64,000 bases of DNA from Eledone cirrhosa. Lineage: Eukaryota; Mollusca; Cephalopoda; Octopoda; Eledonidae. The stretch lies in assembly GCA_964016885.1 (NCBI GenBank), contig OZ024742.1, positions 119,005,396-119,069,395 of the forward strand, read 5' to 3'. Below the pieces are notes generated by a model. It was not told where the DNA came from, did not search any database, and saw nothing but the letters and a program-made list of their open reading frames with translations. Shown here piece after piece: positions 1-11,654 of the stretch. A program made the translations under genes and the position numbers. Each line of letters begins with the position of its first letter. The first letter of the stretch is position 1.

Positions 1-533
1 ACGTTTTTGATGAGTTGTAGTGCACCTGAGCACTGTACACAATATTTTCATTATTATTTATTATTATCAACCCGTTGGAGCTGAAATCTATGGATGCTTC
101 TTTACTAAAGAGGACAGAATTCTTTTTATAAGATATAAACAGAATGAAGGATGTGGGATACTTGAAATTTTTTTTTTTTAAATATTTAAATCTCAGTAAT
201 CAAAGAAAAGTATATATGTTTGTGTTAAGATCAGCTCCTTTTATTTTTTTAGCACAAAAATGGCACACACCTAGTTGTCATATTTAGTGAAAACTATCAC
301 ATTGTTTCAGTAATATATATGCTTATTTCATATGAAGTTTGAGTTTTAAGCACTTCATTGGTCAGCTCAAAATCATGTAAAAACTCTAACTTAACTAAAT
401 ATTAGAAAATGTTTAAACTAACTTTGCTATGCAATTGTTTCAGAATTTAATGCACACAACACAGAGGGGTTGTTGAAATTAAATATTTATTCAAGAATAT
501 TTTTTCAAAATTAAGAAAATTGTTACAACTTAC

Positions 534-659
534 TGCTATCGCTTTATCCACTTCCTCGTTTTTCTTTAAAATATCAGCAAACTTTTTCCAATAACCATAA
601 CAATATGGATAGTGATCAAAGAAAGCATCAAATGCTTCTTGTGCATCTTCAACATTATT
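534..659 (-). CDS. PRPF39: PRPF39 coding exon 3
   Basis: This exon encodes 42 residues (NNVEDAQEAF...HYPYCYGYWKKFADILKK) that match the first HAT repeats of PRPF39, a U1 snRNP-associated pre-mRNA processing factor acting in 5' splice-site selection in the nucleus. On the minus strand it has an acceptor (TTTTATCACAG, cut before 659) and a donor (GTAAGT after 534). Both ends are phase 0 and join exon 2 (4750-4859) without a break, giving YVEQE|NNVED. The HYPYCYGYWKK segment is strongly conserved in this family. The rest of the HAT array must lie left of the window. Family recognition is from memory of the conserved block; the exon borders are read directly. Confidence 0.93.
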
Positions 660-780
660 CTGTGATAAAATAATATATTTATTTTAGTTTCAATAATTAC
701 TGAAATATAAAAATCTTTTATTTAACAGCATGTACAATTAAATGTATTAGTGTTATCACAACAAAAAGCATCCAATTCAC

Positions 781-1200
781 CTTGTAAGGCAATAGTGCTG
801 GTAACACGAAAAAAGCACCGTCTATCCTGTAAGGTTGTAGTGCTGGTACTACGAAAAAAGCACCTAGTCCTCCCTATAAAGTGGTAGTACTGGTGCTACG
901 AAAAAAGCACCCAGTGTTCCCTGTAAGGTGACAGTGCTGGTGCCACGAGAGAAGCACTCTATCTACCCTGTAAGGTGGTAGTGCTGGTACCATGAAAAAA
1001 GCAACCAGTCCACCCTGTGAGGTGGTAGCGAAACAAGCTCGCAGCCCATGCTGTAAAGTAGTTGGTGTTAGGAAGGGCATCCAACTTCAGAAACCTTGCA
1101 AGATCTGGTCACTTGACCTATCTAGTTGCATAACATGACAGCCTGTCTGATTCATGCAAGTATGAGAAACAGCTGTTAAATGGGGATGGTAATGATGATC
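781..1200 (+). repeat. 47-bp minisatellite in cephalopod repeat tail
   Basis: About six diverged units of roughly 47 bp follow the pattern CCCTGTAAGGTGGTAGTGCT, then GGTNCTACGAAAAAAGCACC. They run from 781 to about 1060. They end in the segment GGTGTTAGGAAGGGCATCCA that recurs elsewhere (30980, and inverted at 5400, 11320 and 28960). The unit is an internally amplified piece of the tail of a widespread tRNA-headed SINE, shown in full at 30746-31078. The stretch after 1090 is ordinary repeat tail ending near a GATGATG run. Confidence 0.75.
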
Positions 1201-2169
1201 AAAAATGACAACAGCTTGATTAGTTTATAACAATGCTTCTTTTTGCTGTAATATGTGATTTAACATACCACTCCAAACTATTTCTATTTTAATCCTGTCA
1301 CAATCACTATTTCTGTTTGCTACTCTGGTAAAATATGACAGATAGATACACCCTGCCACTCATTTTCTTATTTGTCTTTTGACAGTTCCTACTTTCACAC
1401 TATCTCCTTAGTGTGAAAATAAACAAAAATACAAAGCTCATTATTAAATATATAAATTATTATTCTATAAAATGATAGACAGAATCCATTCGGTAGAAAC
1501 TACAGCAAATTTCACATTTTATGAATGATCCATTCTTGAGTAATCTATGTATCAATAATTTACATTTTAGAGTAATAATGGAAAGTGGCAATTTATTTTC
1601 TTTCTTGCTATGCCTAAGGAGGAAAACTCTAACTGTAAGAGAGGAGGTAGATCAAAATGATGTCATAATAAATGAGATTGATAAAGTATTTGAAAAATAA
1701 TTAAACAAAACTGTTACATTCCTTTATATTTTATGCACAACACAGTATATATTAAAAAAATCTAAGATAAATTTTATGTAGATATAACTAGTTTATAAAC
1801 CTTGCTGTGAACATTTAAAAATCTTTGTAGACAGGAAAGCATTGCTTTTACATGTTTTGTGGCTGATTGGCTGTTCATCAGAAGGCAAGTATTATCTTTC
1901 TGGCCACAAAGAGAGCTATAATCAAATGAGCTACTTATCATCATTTGTTGGCAGGAGTTTTGTGGGTTGTTACAGTTAAGGTAAGTTCTTATTCAGAATT
2001 ACAGCCCTGCCTGGATAAGCCAATGACTACTTTATGTTTGTATGTTCCAGATATTCCAAACACAACTAGGGTTTAAGTAAAATGGCCAGTCTACTTTGCA
2101 TAATGAGCATTTGTCTGCAAGGTAATTAAAAAACATTAATGCACAACACAACATATATTGGAAAATGTC

Positions 2170-2275
2170 ATTAGCATATCGGATAGAATGCTTTGCAGTA
2201 ATCATTCCAGCTCTCTGTGCTGAGTTTAAATCCTACCATCCATTCTTTTGGGATCAATAAAAAAATTATTAGCAG
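2170..2275 (+). repeat. Degenerate octopus SINE
   Basis: The order 'cggatagaatgctttgcag ... gagtttaaatcctaccatc ... ggatcaataaaa' follows the consensus of the full copies at 6363-6553 and 49448-49670. The RNA polymerase III B-box region (GAGTTTAAATCC) is still visible. The copy is old and its 3' half is lost. Confidence 0.6.
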
Positions 2276-2826
2276 AGTCCTGGGAGTTGATACTGCCTCT
2301 ATATTTTTTTCTCACTGCCTCTCGCTCAACTTCTCTGGAAGAAATCGGTTGTGTTCTGACCTTAAGAGGTTTGAAGTGGCCAAGACACAACAGCATCCCT
2401 ATGACTCCATCAGAGGTTACAGGCCTATACATGTTAACAATAAAATTAATACTGTAATAACAGTGATAATGAAGAAGAACATTTTTTTAAAGAAAAATAT
2501 TAAAAAAATTTCTAACCTATTTATATTTTCACTAAATAAATTAAATACTCAAATCATTATATAAAAAAGGAAAGAAAAGTGTTATGATTCACAACTAAAT
2601 GTGGCTAAAATGATTCATAACACTCTAACACTGTGAATATAAAATTGAAGAAAGTAATTTGAGTAAGAAAAATTGAGAAATGACATGTAGATTTGCTTAT
2701 ATTCCATTCACCAAAAAGAAAAAAAGAAAAGGTGAGAGGAAAATGCTTGCATTTGCTCTTCATAAGTTCCTATATATATATATGGAGGAGGTTATAGTTC
2801 ACTTGAAGCATTGTGTAATGAGGTAT

Positions 2827-3100
2827 AAATGTTTGAATATGTATAATAAAGCCACCTCTTTGACATTAGAGATAGAACAGATACTCTATACCATTTCCTG
2901 TCAGCATGACTTGGCAAGCTACTTAGAACGCTGGTTTGAGACCTTTATTTCCCTCTGAAGAAGAGATATTATATCGAAAATTAAGGACATTTAAATAAAT
3001 CTAAGGTAAAAGACTAATTGTCAACAATATCTTTTGCATTTGCATTCTTTATTCTATGTCCATACCTGCATTGTTTTGGCTTTATTATACATATTCAAAC

Positions 3101-3107
<7 letters not shown>
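2827..3107 (+). repeat. Foldback PLE-type 3' end
   Basis: The segment resembles 47775-48010 in the same orientation. It shares CTCTTTGACATTA, GTCAGCATGACTT, AGAGATATTAT, GGTAAAAGACTAATTGTC and a final AACGTTTATATA running into (TA)n. The 47775 copy lies downstream of a GIY-YIG frame, so both are read as 3' ends of one Penelope-like family. The left end (about 2827-2856) is the inverse of the right end (about 3078-3107), so this copy folds back on itself. It carries a stem flanked by CTGAAGA and GAAA at 2951-2987. Confidence 0.6.

Positions 3108-3136
<29 letters not shown>
3104..3136. repeat. (TA)n microsatellite
   Basis: A simple TA array directly follows the end of the PLE-type repeat. Confidence 0.95.
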
Positions 3137-3138
<2 letters not shown>

Positions 3139-3524
3139 CATCTTATTTAATTCAATGAAAATATTTTTGGCATTCCAAGGGAGAGACAGATATTACAGGC
3201 TGTAATGTACATTAATAAAGAAGAATATGTTGTTTTTAGTTTAATATTGAAATAGCAACAAAATCTAAATATAATCAATGTCACAAAACAATAATAGTTA
3301 TTTGAAAGATGTTCCTTTTCAGGAAAACATTTTTTTTATACACTATTGTTTTTAATATCATGTGATATTTTATATCACTATAAAAATGCTGCAACAATCA
3401 TTTGTGAATAATTGAGCAGTTTCTATTATAAGAAATAAACTGGGAAAGGCATGTACTCATATGAACTTACAATAGTAATGATTATCATTGAAAGAGAGCA
3501 ATTTAACCATTCTTGATACAAAAC

Positions 3525-3739
3525 CACTCCTGGCTTTATGATACAATACTGTTGTAAAGTGTTTATATTTATTTTAAAAACTCTTATCATAATTTTATGT
3601 AAGAAACTTTAAGTTGTGTTCCAAACACTAGCTTATGATAAGAAAGTTATACTAAATCCCTTCAGATATTTTATTATTTACAAAACTATTTGGAAATCAG
3701 GCAGTTTCTTTTGTTAGATTAATGGTCATGAAGGGGTTA
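3525..3739. repeat. TTAA-type MITE, family 2
   Basis: The segment aligns with 12453-12700, sharing TATGATACAA, ATCATAATTTTATG, AAGAAACTTT, AAATCCCTTCAGAT and the end GGGGTTAAG. The third copy at 4518-4700 keeps the opposite end, TTAACCCTGTTGATACC. TTAA plus CCC termini suggest a non-autonomous piggyBac-like element; this class call is an inference. Confidence 0.55.
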
Positions 3740-4517
3740 AGAATGTAGTTGCTGACAGCCTCCTAGAATACTGGCAAATTTTCACCAATGTGTGGCCAGT
3801 TTTTAACTTGTATCAATGCCCACGGCATTGTCAGCAAAAGCCTGTTGAATTTCGCAAATTTTTTAGCTTGAGTATCTCAAAACTTTTGGTAAACTTTGAT
3901 GCAAATTTTTTCATATTCCATCATCGCATGTGAAATGAAAATGTGACACATGTTGCACAGCACTAAATACACATGCTGCTTGACAGTGACTGACATATCC
4001 AAAAAGCTTGTCAAACGACACACATGCATATGAATGTATGCAGCTCCACTCTGCACATTTTTGTCTCCAAACAGCATTACTTCCCACGGGAAAAAATAAA
4101 GTTGGTTACTTTTTTGACAGACTTCATATACTCTTTTTGTCGATCTGTCAAAAACAATCTGAATTATTTTTTAAATAAAATTCCTGCTACATACGACAAA
4201 AAGGATACCAGAAATCAACATTCTCTCTCTCAACTGTGTTGTCTATCTCTTTATGTATGCATACATGTTTGTGTGTGTGTGTATAGCTTTGAAGAAAGCA
4301 GATATTACTTATACCATCTGTAAAACAATGGGTTAGGTACTAGTATTTCATAAACTATGCAAGCTATACGAAAAGTAAACAAATTGTTCATTTTGATTAT
4401 AAAAATAGATTTTATAAATTATTCTTTGATTTTTTTAATGAAAATTTCATAATTTTACAGAATAAGGCATTCTATTTCATTCTTCCTTTAAATATATCAA
4501 ATCCAACCTACACTAAA

Positions 4518-4700
4518 CTTTTAACCCTGTTGATACCAACTCACTTGAAATCGTGCTGGGGTTTTGATACATAACTATTCATTTTAAGGAGTTTATGTTT
4601 ATAACAAAACCTTCTAACATAATTTTATTTTAGATTTTTTTTTGTTAAATAATGTTCTAAATATCAGTTTAGTAATGAAAAAGTTATTTCATTAAATTTC
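4518..4700. repeat. TTAA-type MITE, family 2, truncated
   Basis: It starts TTAACCCTGTTGATACCAAC and continues with GGTTTTGATACATAACTATT, parallel to the copies at 3525 and 12453. It ends before exon 2 of PRPF39 without a recognisable right terminus. Confidence 0.5.
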
Positions 4701-4749
4701 TCCAAATGTCTAATTTTCAAAAAAGAATCAAAGAAAAAAAATACCTTAC

Positions 4750-4859
4750 CTCTTGCTCAACATACTGAAGAAGGTAAGTCCAACCAGTAAAGTCAGCTGG
4801 ATTATCTTTCACAGCTTTCCAATATTTTTCAAGTTCTGTTTCCTTTTTGTCATCTTTTT
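4750..4859 (-). CDS. PRPF39: PRPF39 coding exon 2
   Basis: The exon encodes [20 protein letters not shown] and then [16 protein letters not shown], the first HAT repeat of PRPF39. On the minus strand the acceptor is TTTCTCTCAAG before 4859 and the donor is GTAAGG after 4750. It opens with the last two bases of a split Glu codon whose first base comes from exon 1, and it closes in phase 0. The [15 protein letters not shown] block is nearly invariant in animal PRPF39 proteins. Exon 2 lies about 4 kb from each neighbouring exon. Confidence 0.93.
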
Positions 4860-5292
4860 CTTGAGAGAAATAAACTTTTATTAGTACAGTACAAGTTAAC
4901 CAAAAAAATGCATTAATTTCCAAAAACAAATAACAATATACATATAATTTAAATACTGCACAAATCTAAACTTTGAAAGTTGTTTAAAGCTAAATGAAGA
5001 TTTTAATGCTTCATGCGAATTAAGTAACCAAAAAAAAAATAAATAAATAAAGCGCTCTTTCCGAAGGATTTACCTCGTCGATTATAAATTATTTTCATTT
5101 GCAAAAAGAGTAAAAGTGTTTCTTAATACAAAAGATAAACGGGACTAATACCTTTAAACAATTGATTGAAATCCGTGATAAAACAGGGATGGAGAGTTCA
5201 TAGCAATACATCTTGAAATAAGAAAACAAAAATATCTCTTGATCTCTCTATACATACATTAGGATTAGAGTTCCCTAGCTCGGGTGTATGTG

Positions 5293-5298
<6 letters not shown>

Positions 5299-5359
<61 letters not shown>
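5299..5359. repeat. (TA)n microsatellite
   Basis: About 30 TA units end in TGTGTGTG. The open frames reading IYIYIY across it are artefacts. Confidence 0.97.
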
Positions 5360-5371
<12 letters not shown>

Positions 5372-5384
5372 ACATATATATACA

Positions 5385-5735
5385 CGCTGTAAAGTAGTTG
5401 ATGATAGGAAGGGCATTCAGCCATAGAAAGCTTCCCAGTCAAAGGGTTAGGAGAACCCTTCAGTTGTGTCAAGGACATGATAGCCTCCCTAATGTTTGGT
5501 GATATGCGCAATAAATGCACCCAGTACACACTTTACAGCATGTACTAGGTGCGTTTATCATGTAAATCACCAACACTGTGGAAGTTGTCATGTCTCTGAC
5601 ACAATTCGAGGGTCCTCCCAACCCTTTGCGTGTAGAGTTTATTATGGCTAGATGCCCTTCCTATCACCAACCATGTTACAGCATGTACTGGGTGCGTTTA
5701 TCATGTAGATCACCAACACTAGGAAGGCCATCATG
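5385..5735 (-). repeat. Cephalopod repeat tails, two tandem copies
   Basis: Two successive segments carry GGAAGGGCAT or its inverse GATGCCCTTCC, together with CAGCATGTACTNGGTGCGTT and TATCATGTANATCACCAACA. They are related to the tails at 11700-12060. The repeat leads directly into a LINE reverse-transcriptase end, so these tails may derive from the 3' region of a non-LTR element. Confidence 0.6.
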
Positions 5736-6110
5736 CGCATCACATGGCCATACCAACATAGTTTCTCTTGTACACTACAACCAATTCCTCTGTAGCCAAG
5801 TTTTTCCTTCAGTTTGCGTATGCTATGTTGCTCATGCACACTAATATTACACATCCATTGTAGCATACTAGACTAATTTCTTTCTAGCTTCCACTGGTCT
5901 TCTGCAGTCGACGTCCATGTTTCACTGCCATATAAAATTGCGGTTCGCACACAAGCATCATACAGCGTACCTTCACTCTAAGAGAAAAGCATTATGTTAG
6001 CAGTGGTAATAGATCTCTAAACTTCTTCCAGTCTGTTCTTATCCCCCTAGGTATCACACTTTCAGTGACCCCAACTATCGCCGAGATAGCAAAAGCAATC
6101 CACAACTTCT
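5700..6110 (-). pseudogene. LINE reverse transcriptase C-terminal fragment
   Basis: Read on the minus strand, the segment gives EGTLYDACVRTAILYGSETW, then TSTAEDQWKLERN, a stop, MLQWMCNISVHEQHSIRKL and CWYGHVMRM. This order (LYGSETW ... RRLxWMCxxS ... GHVxRM) is the typical C-terminal end of animal non-LTR retrotransposon polymerases. Stop codons and lost spacing show it is dead. The catalytic RT core is not present. The family (RTE-like or other) cannot be settled from this piece. Confidence 0.8.
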
Positions 6111-6362
6111 AGAAAACTCCCTTGGTTGCTGAGGGGATCTATTTCAAGTGTTCCTTGTGCTTACTTCCCCAGTACATCTGCCACCATTATCCTACCTGCA
6201 CCTCCCTTCCATATATATATATATATATCTAGGGCGGGTAAAATTCCCGAGATCCATGAACGAGTTCTCTCCAGCTGTCTCTGCCCCTCATCATCGCCGT
6301 CATGTTTTGCGTCTCCAAGAGACCAGTGTCTGTCCTTAGGGCATAAATATTTGTCATCCTCA

Positions 6363-6553
6363 GGGCGGTGGATTGGCAGTATCGGTAGAGGGTCGGATGC
6401 CATGCTTTGACGTATAGAGTTACGGCCCTTGCCATTCTGAGTTCAAATCCCGCCGAGGATAACTTTGCCTTTCATCCTTACGGGGTCGATAAAATAAAGT
6501 ACCAGTAATGTACTGGGTAATTTGCTGGCCTTGTGCCTAAAGTAGAAACAATA
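6363..6553 (+). repeat. Full octopus tRNA-derived SINE
   Basis: This is a complete copy. The head GGTGGATTGGCAGTATCGGT carries a polymerase III A-box-like segment. The B-box is GAGTTCAAATCCC. A body with CCTTACGGGGTCGATAAAAT follows, and the tail is GGCCTTGTGCCTAAAGTAGA. It shares rare variants ('ctttgacg' and 'cggcccttgccattctga') with the minus copy at 12235-12417, so the two belong to one subfamily. Confidence 0.9.
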
Positions 6554-8772
6554 AATATTTGTCATCCTCGGTCTCCCTCTTCTAGTGTGTCCTAGGGGGC
6601 TCACACAGGACCACTAAATGAATTGTCAACTCTGAATGTCGTTGAGCATGTCCAGCTAACCTGTCTCCTCTGTGTCACTTTCGAGCTGAATTTTGGGAGG
6701 CCCCCGTGTACACACATATGAGCCGAGTATACGAAAAGAATCCGGTGAATGGAATGATATATTTTTATTTTCTTATTTCGAAATCTATTGACAATGATGA
6801 CAATAAACAAAACTAATATTTTAAAATATTTGTCCAAATCCATCAAAGAGCAAGGCATAAGGGCACATAAGCTCTATTAAATAAGAATCTACTGGCTACA
6901 ATAAGTACCTATGTCTAGTTTATTTCTTCCGCATCGATTCAACATTGTAGTTGCATGTGTAATTGGATCAACGAAAATATACTGATCGATTGACTGTCAG
7001 ATGTACCGGTACTCCAAATGTCCATTTTACTACTATTTAATAATTTCATTTTCTGGAAATAAAAAAATAAAAAAATACACTTTCACCTCCCAATTTTGAT
7101 AAAGTAAACACTTTTACATTAGTGGATTCCTGGAATTGAAGAAGTGCCCCAAATGAATTAAAAGCTATGGTTATAAAATGTTGGCAGAATGTTCGATAAA
7201 AATTAAACCTTTCGAAGTAAATAAAATTATAATAAGAACATTAATTTCTACTAAGTTTCAAGAATATGGTATTCTTCGAAGACAAAAGGTAGCATTCAGG
7301 TCGATTTAATATTCCGACAAAGTATGGTAGATGTTAATGGAATTAAAATGAAAAAAGAAGAGAGATGTTGAATGCTTATTTTATTTTGTGCCGATGCAAA
7401 TCAACATTGTTTTGTATTTATTTTGGGACTCCTGTTTTGTTTGATTATAATTATATTTAACAGAATAATTTCATAACACAGAAACTATTGCATGAAAGAA
7501 GAAAAAGTATGTATAAAGCGAATAAATATGATGTTGATATGTGAATTTTCTTTCCACGCATATTTCAGTAGGCTATCGAAGAAATCTAGGAAAACCATGT
7601 TTTGAGAAAATTTGATTTTATGCTTGGTTAATATTAACAGCCATTCTTGAATTTGAAAGCAGGAACAGTTATAGATCGAGGCAAAACTTATCCTAATTAG
7701 TTCCAATTTTATATTCTTTCAGTTGTGAATATATTTGAAATGTTTTTCGTTACTTACAACTAACTCGGTTTGTAATGTTTTCAATTTGTGTCTGATTCCA
7801 GTGGACAATGGGAACGAGGAGAGATATTAGTAAAGCTTATTAATATTTTTAACAATTTAGTAGAAAAAAAATAAAAACAAAAATGCAGGAAGATATTAAC
7901 GAAGGCCTTGGACGAATTAATACAAAACATAAGCGATATAACGTGTGCGTGTTAATTCAATAGAAAAGATGCAGGAAGTCATAGAAATAAATTTCTTATT
8001 AATTAGAGACGAAATAAACCATATAATAAAATGGTCCGAATTAAAATAAATGATTACATTTTATGTACTAATTATTTTTACAAGAAAAATATTGCAAAAA
8101 GAATTATACACCCTAAGAGAGTTAATAGAAATTTGTTATCTTATGAATATTAGAAACACACATTAATTAAAGTGTAGATGGACTCGAATTATGAATATCG
8201 TTGTCAAAAGGTTCATATCTAAAACACGAGAGATGTTTTAGAGATAAAAGAGAATATTCTCGCGCCATCTTGGTTAATAAAAGGAAATTATTTACACAAT
8301 TTAACCCTGTTCAGTTTAATGGTTTCAGTTTTACGTACAAATATTCGATCGCTTTTGCTAATTAGTATTATTAAAACTCATGAGATTAAAAAATACCATT
8401 ATTTTTTATATTTCTAATTCTACAGTTAATTAAATTTGAAAACATCTAAAAATCAAGAATTTAAATTTGATTGAGATAATTAAAAATATTGTTTCAATAA
8501 ATCAATCAATGTGGTGACTTTGTTGTGAATTTTATAAAATGAATCCGTTTAGAAATGATTATATCAAATAATATATTTCTAAGGGGAAATTTTTAAAAAG
8601 AAGAAACATTTCAAAAAATAAACAAACATGTTATGTTCTTGTTAAGAATATAAAATATATGTAAGATTCCGTGAATATTTAACTGAAATCCTAAACACTA
8701 AATATAATTTGAAAAAAATTATCTTATATCATTTATAAACATATATAAAGTTGTATTCATTAATAAAATTAC

Positions 8773-8827
8773 CAGTATTTTCTGGTTTTTCTGTGTCCGT
8801 AAATCCAGAACGTCTTTCACCCGCCAT
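8773..8827 (-). CDS. PRPF39: PRPF39 coding exon 1 with start codon
   Basis: The exon encodes MAGERRSGFTDTEKPENT plus the first base of a split codon, with a GTAATT donor after 8773. The phase (one base left over) fits exon 2 exactly, restoring Glu and giving [19 protein letters not shown] chose the ATG at 8827 because it begins the frame that splices in phase. The frame is also open further upstream, so a longer N-terminus or an upstream exon is not excluded. This short N-terminal part is not conserved, so the assignment rests on splice phase and position. Confidence 0.75.
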
Positions 8828-9540
8828 TATCTGTGACGCAGGGTTACATGGGATACTATTCTCATGTGAACACGATTTACTATTCTTTAATTCTAGATTA
8901 ATCAAATAATATTTTATGAGCAATAGTATGAGAATTGTTAAGAAAAAATATATAATTGTATTGGTTCCTTCTGATTATACACAAATCCAGTTGGTTTTTA
9001 TAACAATACAATCGATTAAATTGATTGCAGTTAATTTACTAACTCAACAGAAGGAAAATCAGTATTTGTAAATAAAAACTAAACTAAATATTGTATTGTT
9101 ATTGAACCGGCACTCTGCTTTTCCTAACCTATCATGAGTGTTTTTCACCACTATATGTAGGCTAACGGTATGGATGTCCACATCAGTGCCATTTCAACTC
9201 CAACATAACTAAATACTCAACAGCAATTATACATCGCTATGTAACTTAATAATTATAATAATCCGTACACTTATTTGCAACCAGGCTCCATTCATATATA
9301 CTAAACGTGTTACAAAAAGGTTTTCATGATGCGTGGAAATATAGAAATATAGTTAGCACTAACACAACGTGATTCACAATACAGGTGTATGTGGACCTAG
9401 ATTGTATATTGGACTATATACGCTGTAGTTTAAGTTGTGATCATACCACAACTACCTTAAAATAACCAAGACTGTTTTTTATTCATACATATATATGAGT
9501 TAATTACGCTTTTATTCTGAATCGCGCTGAGTTAGTGCTG
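8828..9540. other. PRPF39 upstream region
   Basis: This AT-rich stretch lies upstream of the PRPF39 start codon and should include its 5' UTR and promoter. I see no clear TATA box or GC-rich island and mark no promoter element. Confidence 0.5.
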
Positions 9541-9554
9541 TCGCCAGTCAAACT

Positions 9555-9625
9555 TCTTCTTCTTTTTTCTTTTTCTTTTTCTTTTTCTTTTTCTTTTTCT
9601 TTTTCTTTTTCTTCTTCTTCTTCAA
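9555..9625. repeat. (CTTTTT)n/(CTT)n array
   Basis: A pyrimidine tract of about ten CTTTTT units changes to CTT at its end. It is polypurine/polypyrimidine asymmetric DNA. Confidence 0.95.
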
Positions 9626-9904
9626 TAAACACCCTTGGCAGCATCCGACAACCATACTGAATAGTTACAACTTAACACTATTTGTCTGAACACAAATACT
9701 AGGGCATTTGTATAGGGACCCCAAGACAACAAGAAGATATCATTTCTTATTAAAGAGTTGTGTGGTTAAGAAGTTTTCTTCACACTCATGTGATTCCAGA
9801 TTCAATCTTACTGTGTGGCACCTTGGCCAAGACTCTTCTTACATATCTCAAATCAATTCAGGCCTTGTGAGTGAAATCCAAATGTACTGTATATGATAAA
9901 GATA

Positions 9905-10115
9905 AATCCAAATGTACTGTATTTGTTCTTGGGTGATAACATTTACACTACTCTATATATTGGATGATAACATTTACACTACTCTATATTTACTATTGTA
10001 TTTTTGTGGTAAAGGCTTTGCCTCACATAATATCGAAGCTATGAGATTTTGATATTATTTATTTTGAGACAATACCTTAACATTGATATAAGTGTGCAGC
10101 TTGTGAGATTTAATG
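9905..10115. repeat. TTAA-type MITE, family 1, partial
   Basis: It contains the family core CATTTACACTACTCTATATT, TAATATCGAAGCTATGAGAT and TTGATATTATTTATTTTGAG. The CATTTACACTACTC segment is repeated twice (9948 and 9970). Neither TTAA terminus is intact. Confidence 0.65.
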
Positions 10116-10396
10116 AAATTCATTCTGTTGCAAGCATCCAAACCAGGTTTTCTGTTTTCCTTCTTTTCTTTGGAAATCCTGCAAAAAAAGCTATGGTTGC
10201 TGTTCTTTCTCTGCTGAACAGGCCATTGAATAGTATAGTAAGGTACATGTATTGTTAGCATCCACACTTCACTGGGGTTTCAAGATTTTGTGACTAACAG
10301 TATACAGGCAAGTGGCTGTCAGCTAAATCCATTTTAATGGATAAAGATGAAAGGACAGAATGCAGTGATTTTGTTTCTGACACAAAGCTCCTTTAA

Positions 10397-10570
10397 CCCT
10401 TTAAAGGCTTTACCTCATAAATATCTCATATAATATCGAATCTATGAGATTTTGATATTATTTATTTTGAGAACAATACCTTAATATCAGAATGAGTGGC
10501 CATTTACAGCCAGTTTAAACAGAAAGAGGTGAAGGAATTTTGGCTAGATATGGCCAGTTTAAAGGCTAAA
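10397..10570. repeat. TTAA-type MITE, family 1
   Basis: The left end is TTAACCCTTTAAAGG, with TTAA at 10393-10396. The core TAATATCGAATCTATGAGAT and TTTGAGAACAATACCTTAA follows. The right end near 10570 has decayed. It has the same orientation as 13581-13775. Confidence 0.7.
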
Positions 10571-10609
10571 AAATATAGAGAGATGAGTTTGTTATTTCAA
10601 ATGTTTATA

Positions 10610-10771
10610 CAGGTAAAATTCCATTATAACAAATTTTTCAGTATAACAAAAATATATTTTAATCCCATGCCACACGCTTAATGTGTTAGGTCGATCTCAT
10701 TATAAAGAAGTTTTCGTTACAACGAATATTTTTTTATACTCCATGAATTTCATTATAACGGAATTTCACTG
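10610..10771. mobile_element. Pogo/Tigger-like MITE
   Basis: This 162-bp element is flanked by TA dinucleotides. Its left end is CAGGTAAAATTCCATTATAA. Its right end, read inversely, is CAGTGAAATTCCGTTATAAT. Terminal inverted repeats of this sequence with TA target duplication are typical of pogo-type Tc1/mariner relatives. It has no coding capacity. Confidence 0.7.
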
Positions 10772-11189
10772 TAGTGTCTATCTAGTGGAGAGATGGTTGT
10801 GAAACTTTGCAGACTTTTTAATGTGATACAGTTGTAGTGTTGTTTTGTACTTTGCAAGACTATCTTGCTAATGTAGTTTCATGCAGTAGAGGACATTAAA
10901 TGTTAAGTGTCACTTGAACTGACTGGCAGGTGAATGCTGAGAGATTAGATGTACTCTCAAGGAGGTTTTATAAAATATAAGTAAGAGTGATGAAGATCGT
11001 TTAATAGTTGATATTGTTTGAAAATTTGAATAAGGGGAGCGTATATATATATATGGGACATAGTTTGTCATGTGGCTGTTCCAATATTTTTGAAACATTT
11101 ATATATTAAAAAAACTATTGTAATTATATGTTTATATTTATATGTATGCATGGATATGTGTGCATATATTATACACATCATCATCTTCA

Positions 11190-11420
11190 TTTAATGTCTA
11201 TTTTCCACGCTAGCATAGATTAGATGGGTTTGTCCCATTTGAGGCAAGTTGGGTCAAGTGACTGTGTCTCACTCATATAGGACTGTTTCTGGCTGATTTT
11301 CTACGGCTGAATACCCTTCCTAATGCCAACCACATTTACAGTGTGTGCTGGATGCTTTTTGCTGTGTCTCCTACATGACCACTTTACTGTGTGGGCTGGA
11401 TATATGATATCATATGTATA
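11190..11420 (-). repeat. Cephalopod interspersed repeat tail
   Basis: The order 'catcatcatcttcatttaa ... ccacgctagcatag ... ggtttgtcccattt ... ctgaatacccttcctaatgc ... ccacatttacagtgtgtgct' is shared closely with 28833-29050. In reverse it matches the tail of the SINE at 30746-31078. Confidence 0.75.
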
Positions 11421-11654
11421 TATATGTTTGTATGTATGTGCATCTGTAATGTATTTTCTTCATCAACATTTAACATCCAATTTCCCTCAGACATTAAATG
11501 ATGATGAATAAACATTTATATTTTACCTTTACTCCCCAAAACATCTGGAATCATATTCTAATACTTTCTGTTTGTATTGCCCTTACTGCAAATGAAGAAA
11601 ATATTATTATTCCTAGTAATTTTGTTGCATAGATATGAAAAAAAAACATTTATC

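Larger units (their letters stand above)
660..4749 (-). other. PRPF39 intron 2
   Basis: This is the intron between coding exons 2 and 3. It is AT-rich and holds a 47-bp minisatellite, a degenerate SINE, a foldback PLE end with (TA)n and fragments of a TTAA-type MITE, all listed separately. I see no coding signal in the remainder. Confidence 0.85.
4860..8772 (-). other. PRPF39 intron 1
   Basis: This is the first intron. Its 3' half (5290-6560) holds a (TA)n array, repeat tails, a LINE fragment and one full SINE. From 6600 to 8770 it is unremarkable AT-rich sequence in which I see no gene or repeat I can name. Confidence 0.85.

Noticed and set aside
781..1060. Tandem units with spacer-like differences as a CRISPR-type array
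   Set aside because: Units are diverged along their whole length with no constant repeat and unique spacers, and the DNA is eukaryotic.
2217..2564. 115-codon plus-strand frame in the PRPF39 intron
   Set aside because: It begins within a degenerate SINE and ends in low-complexity AT-rich sequence.
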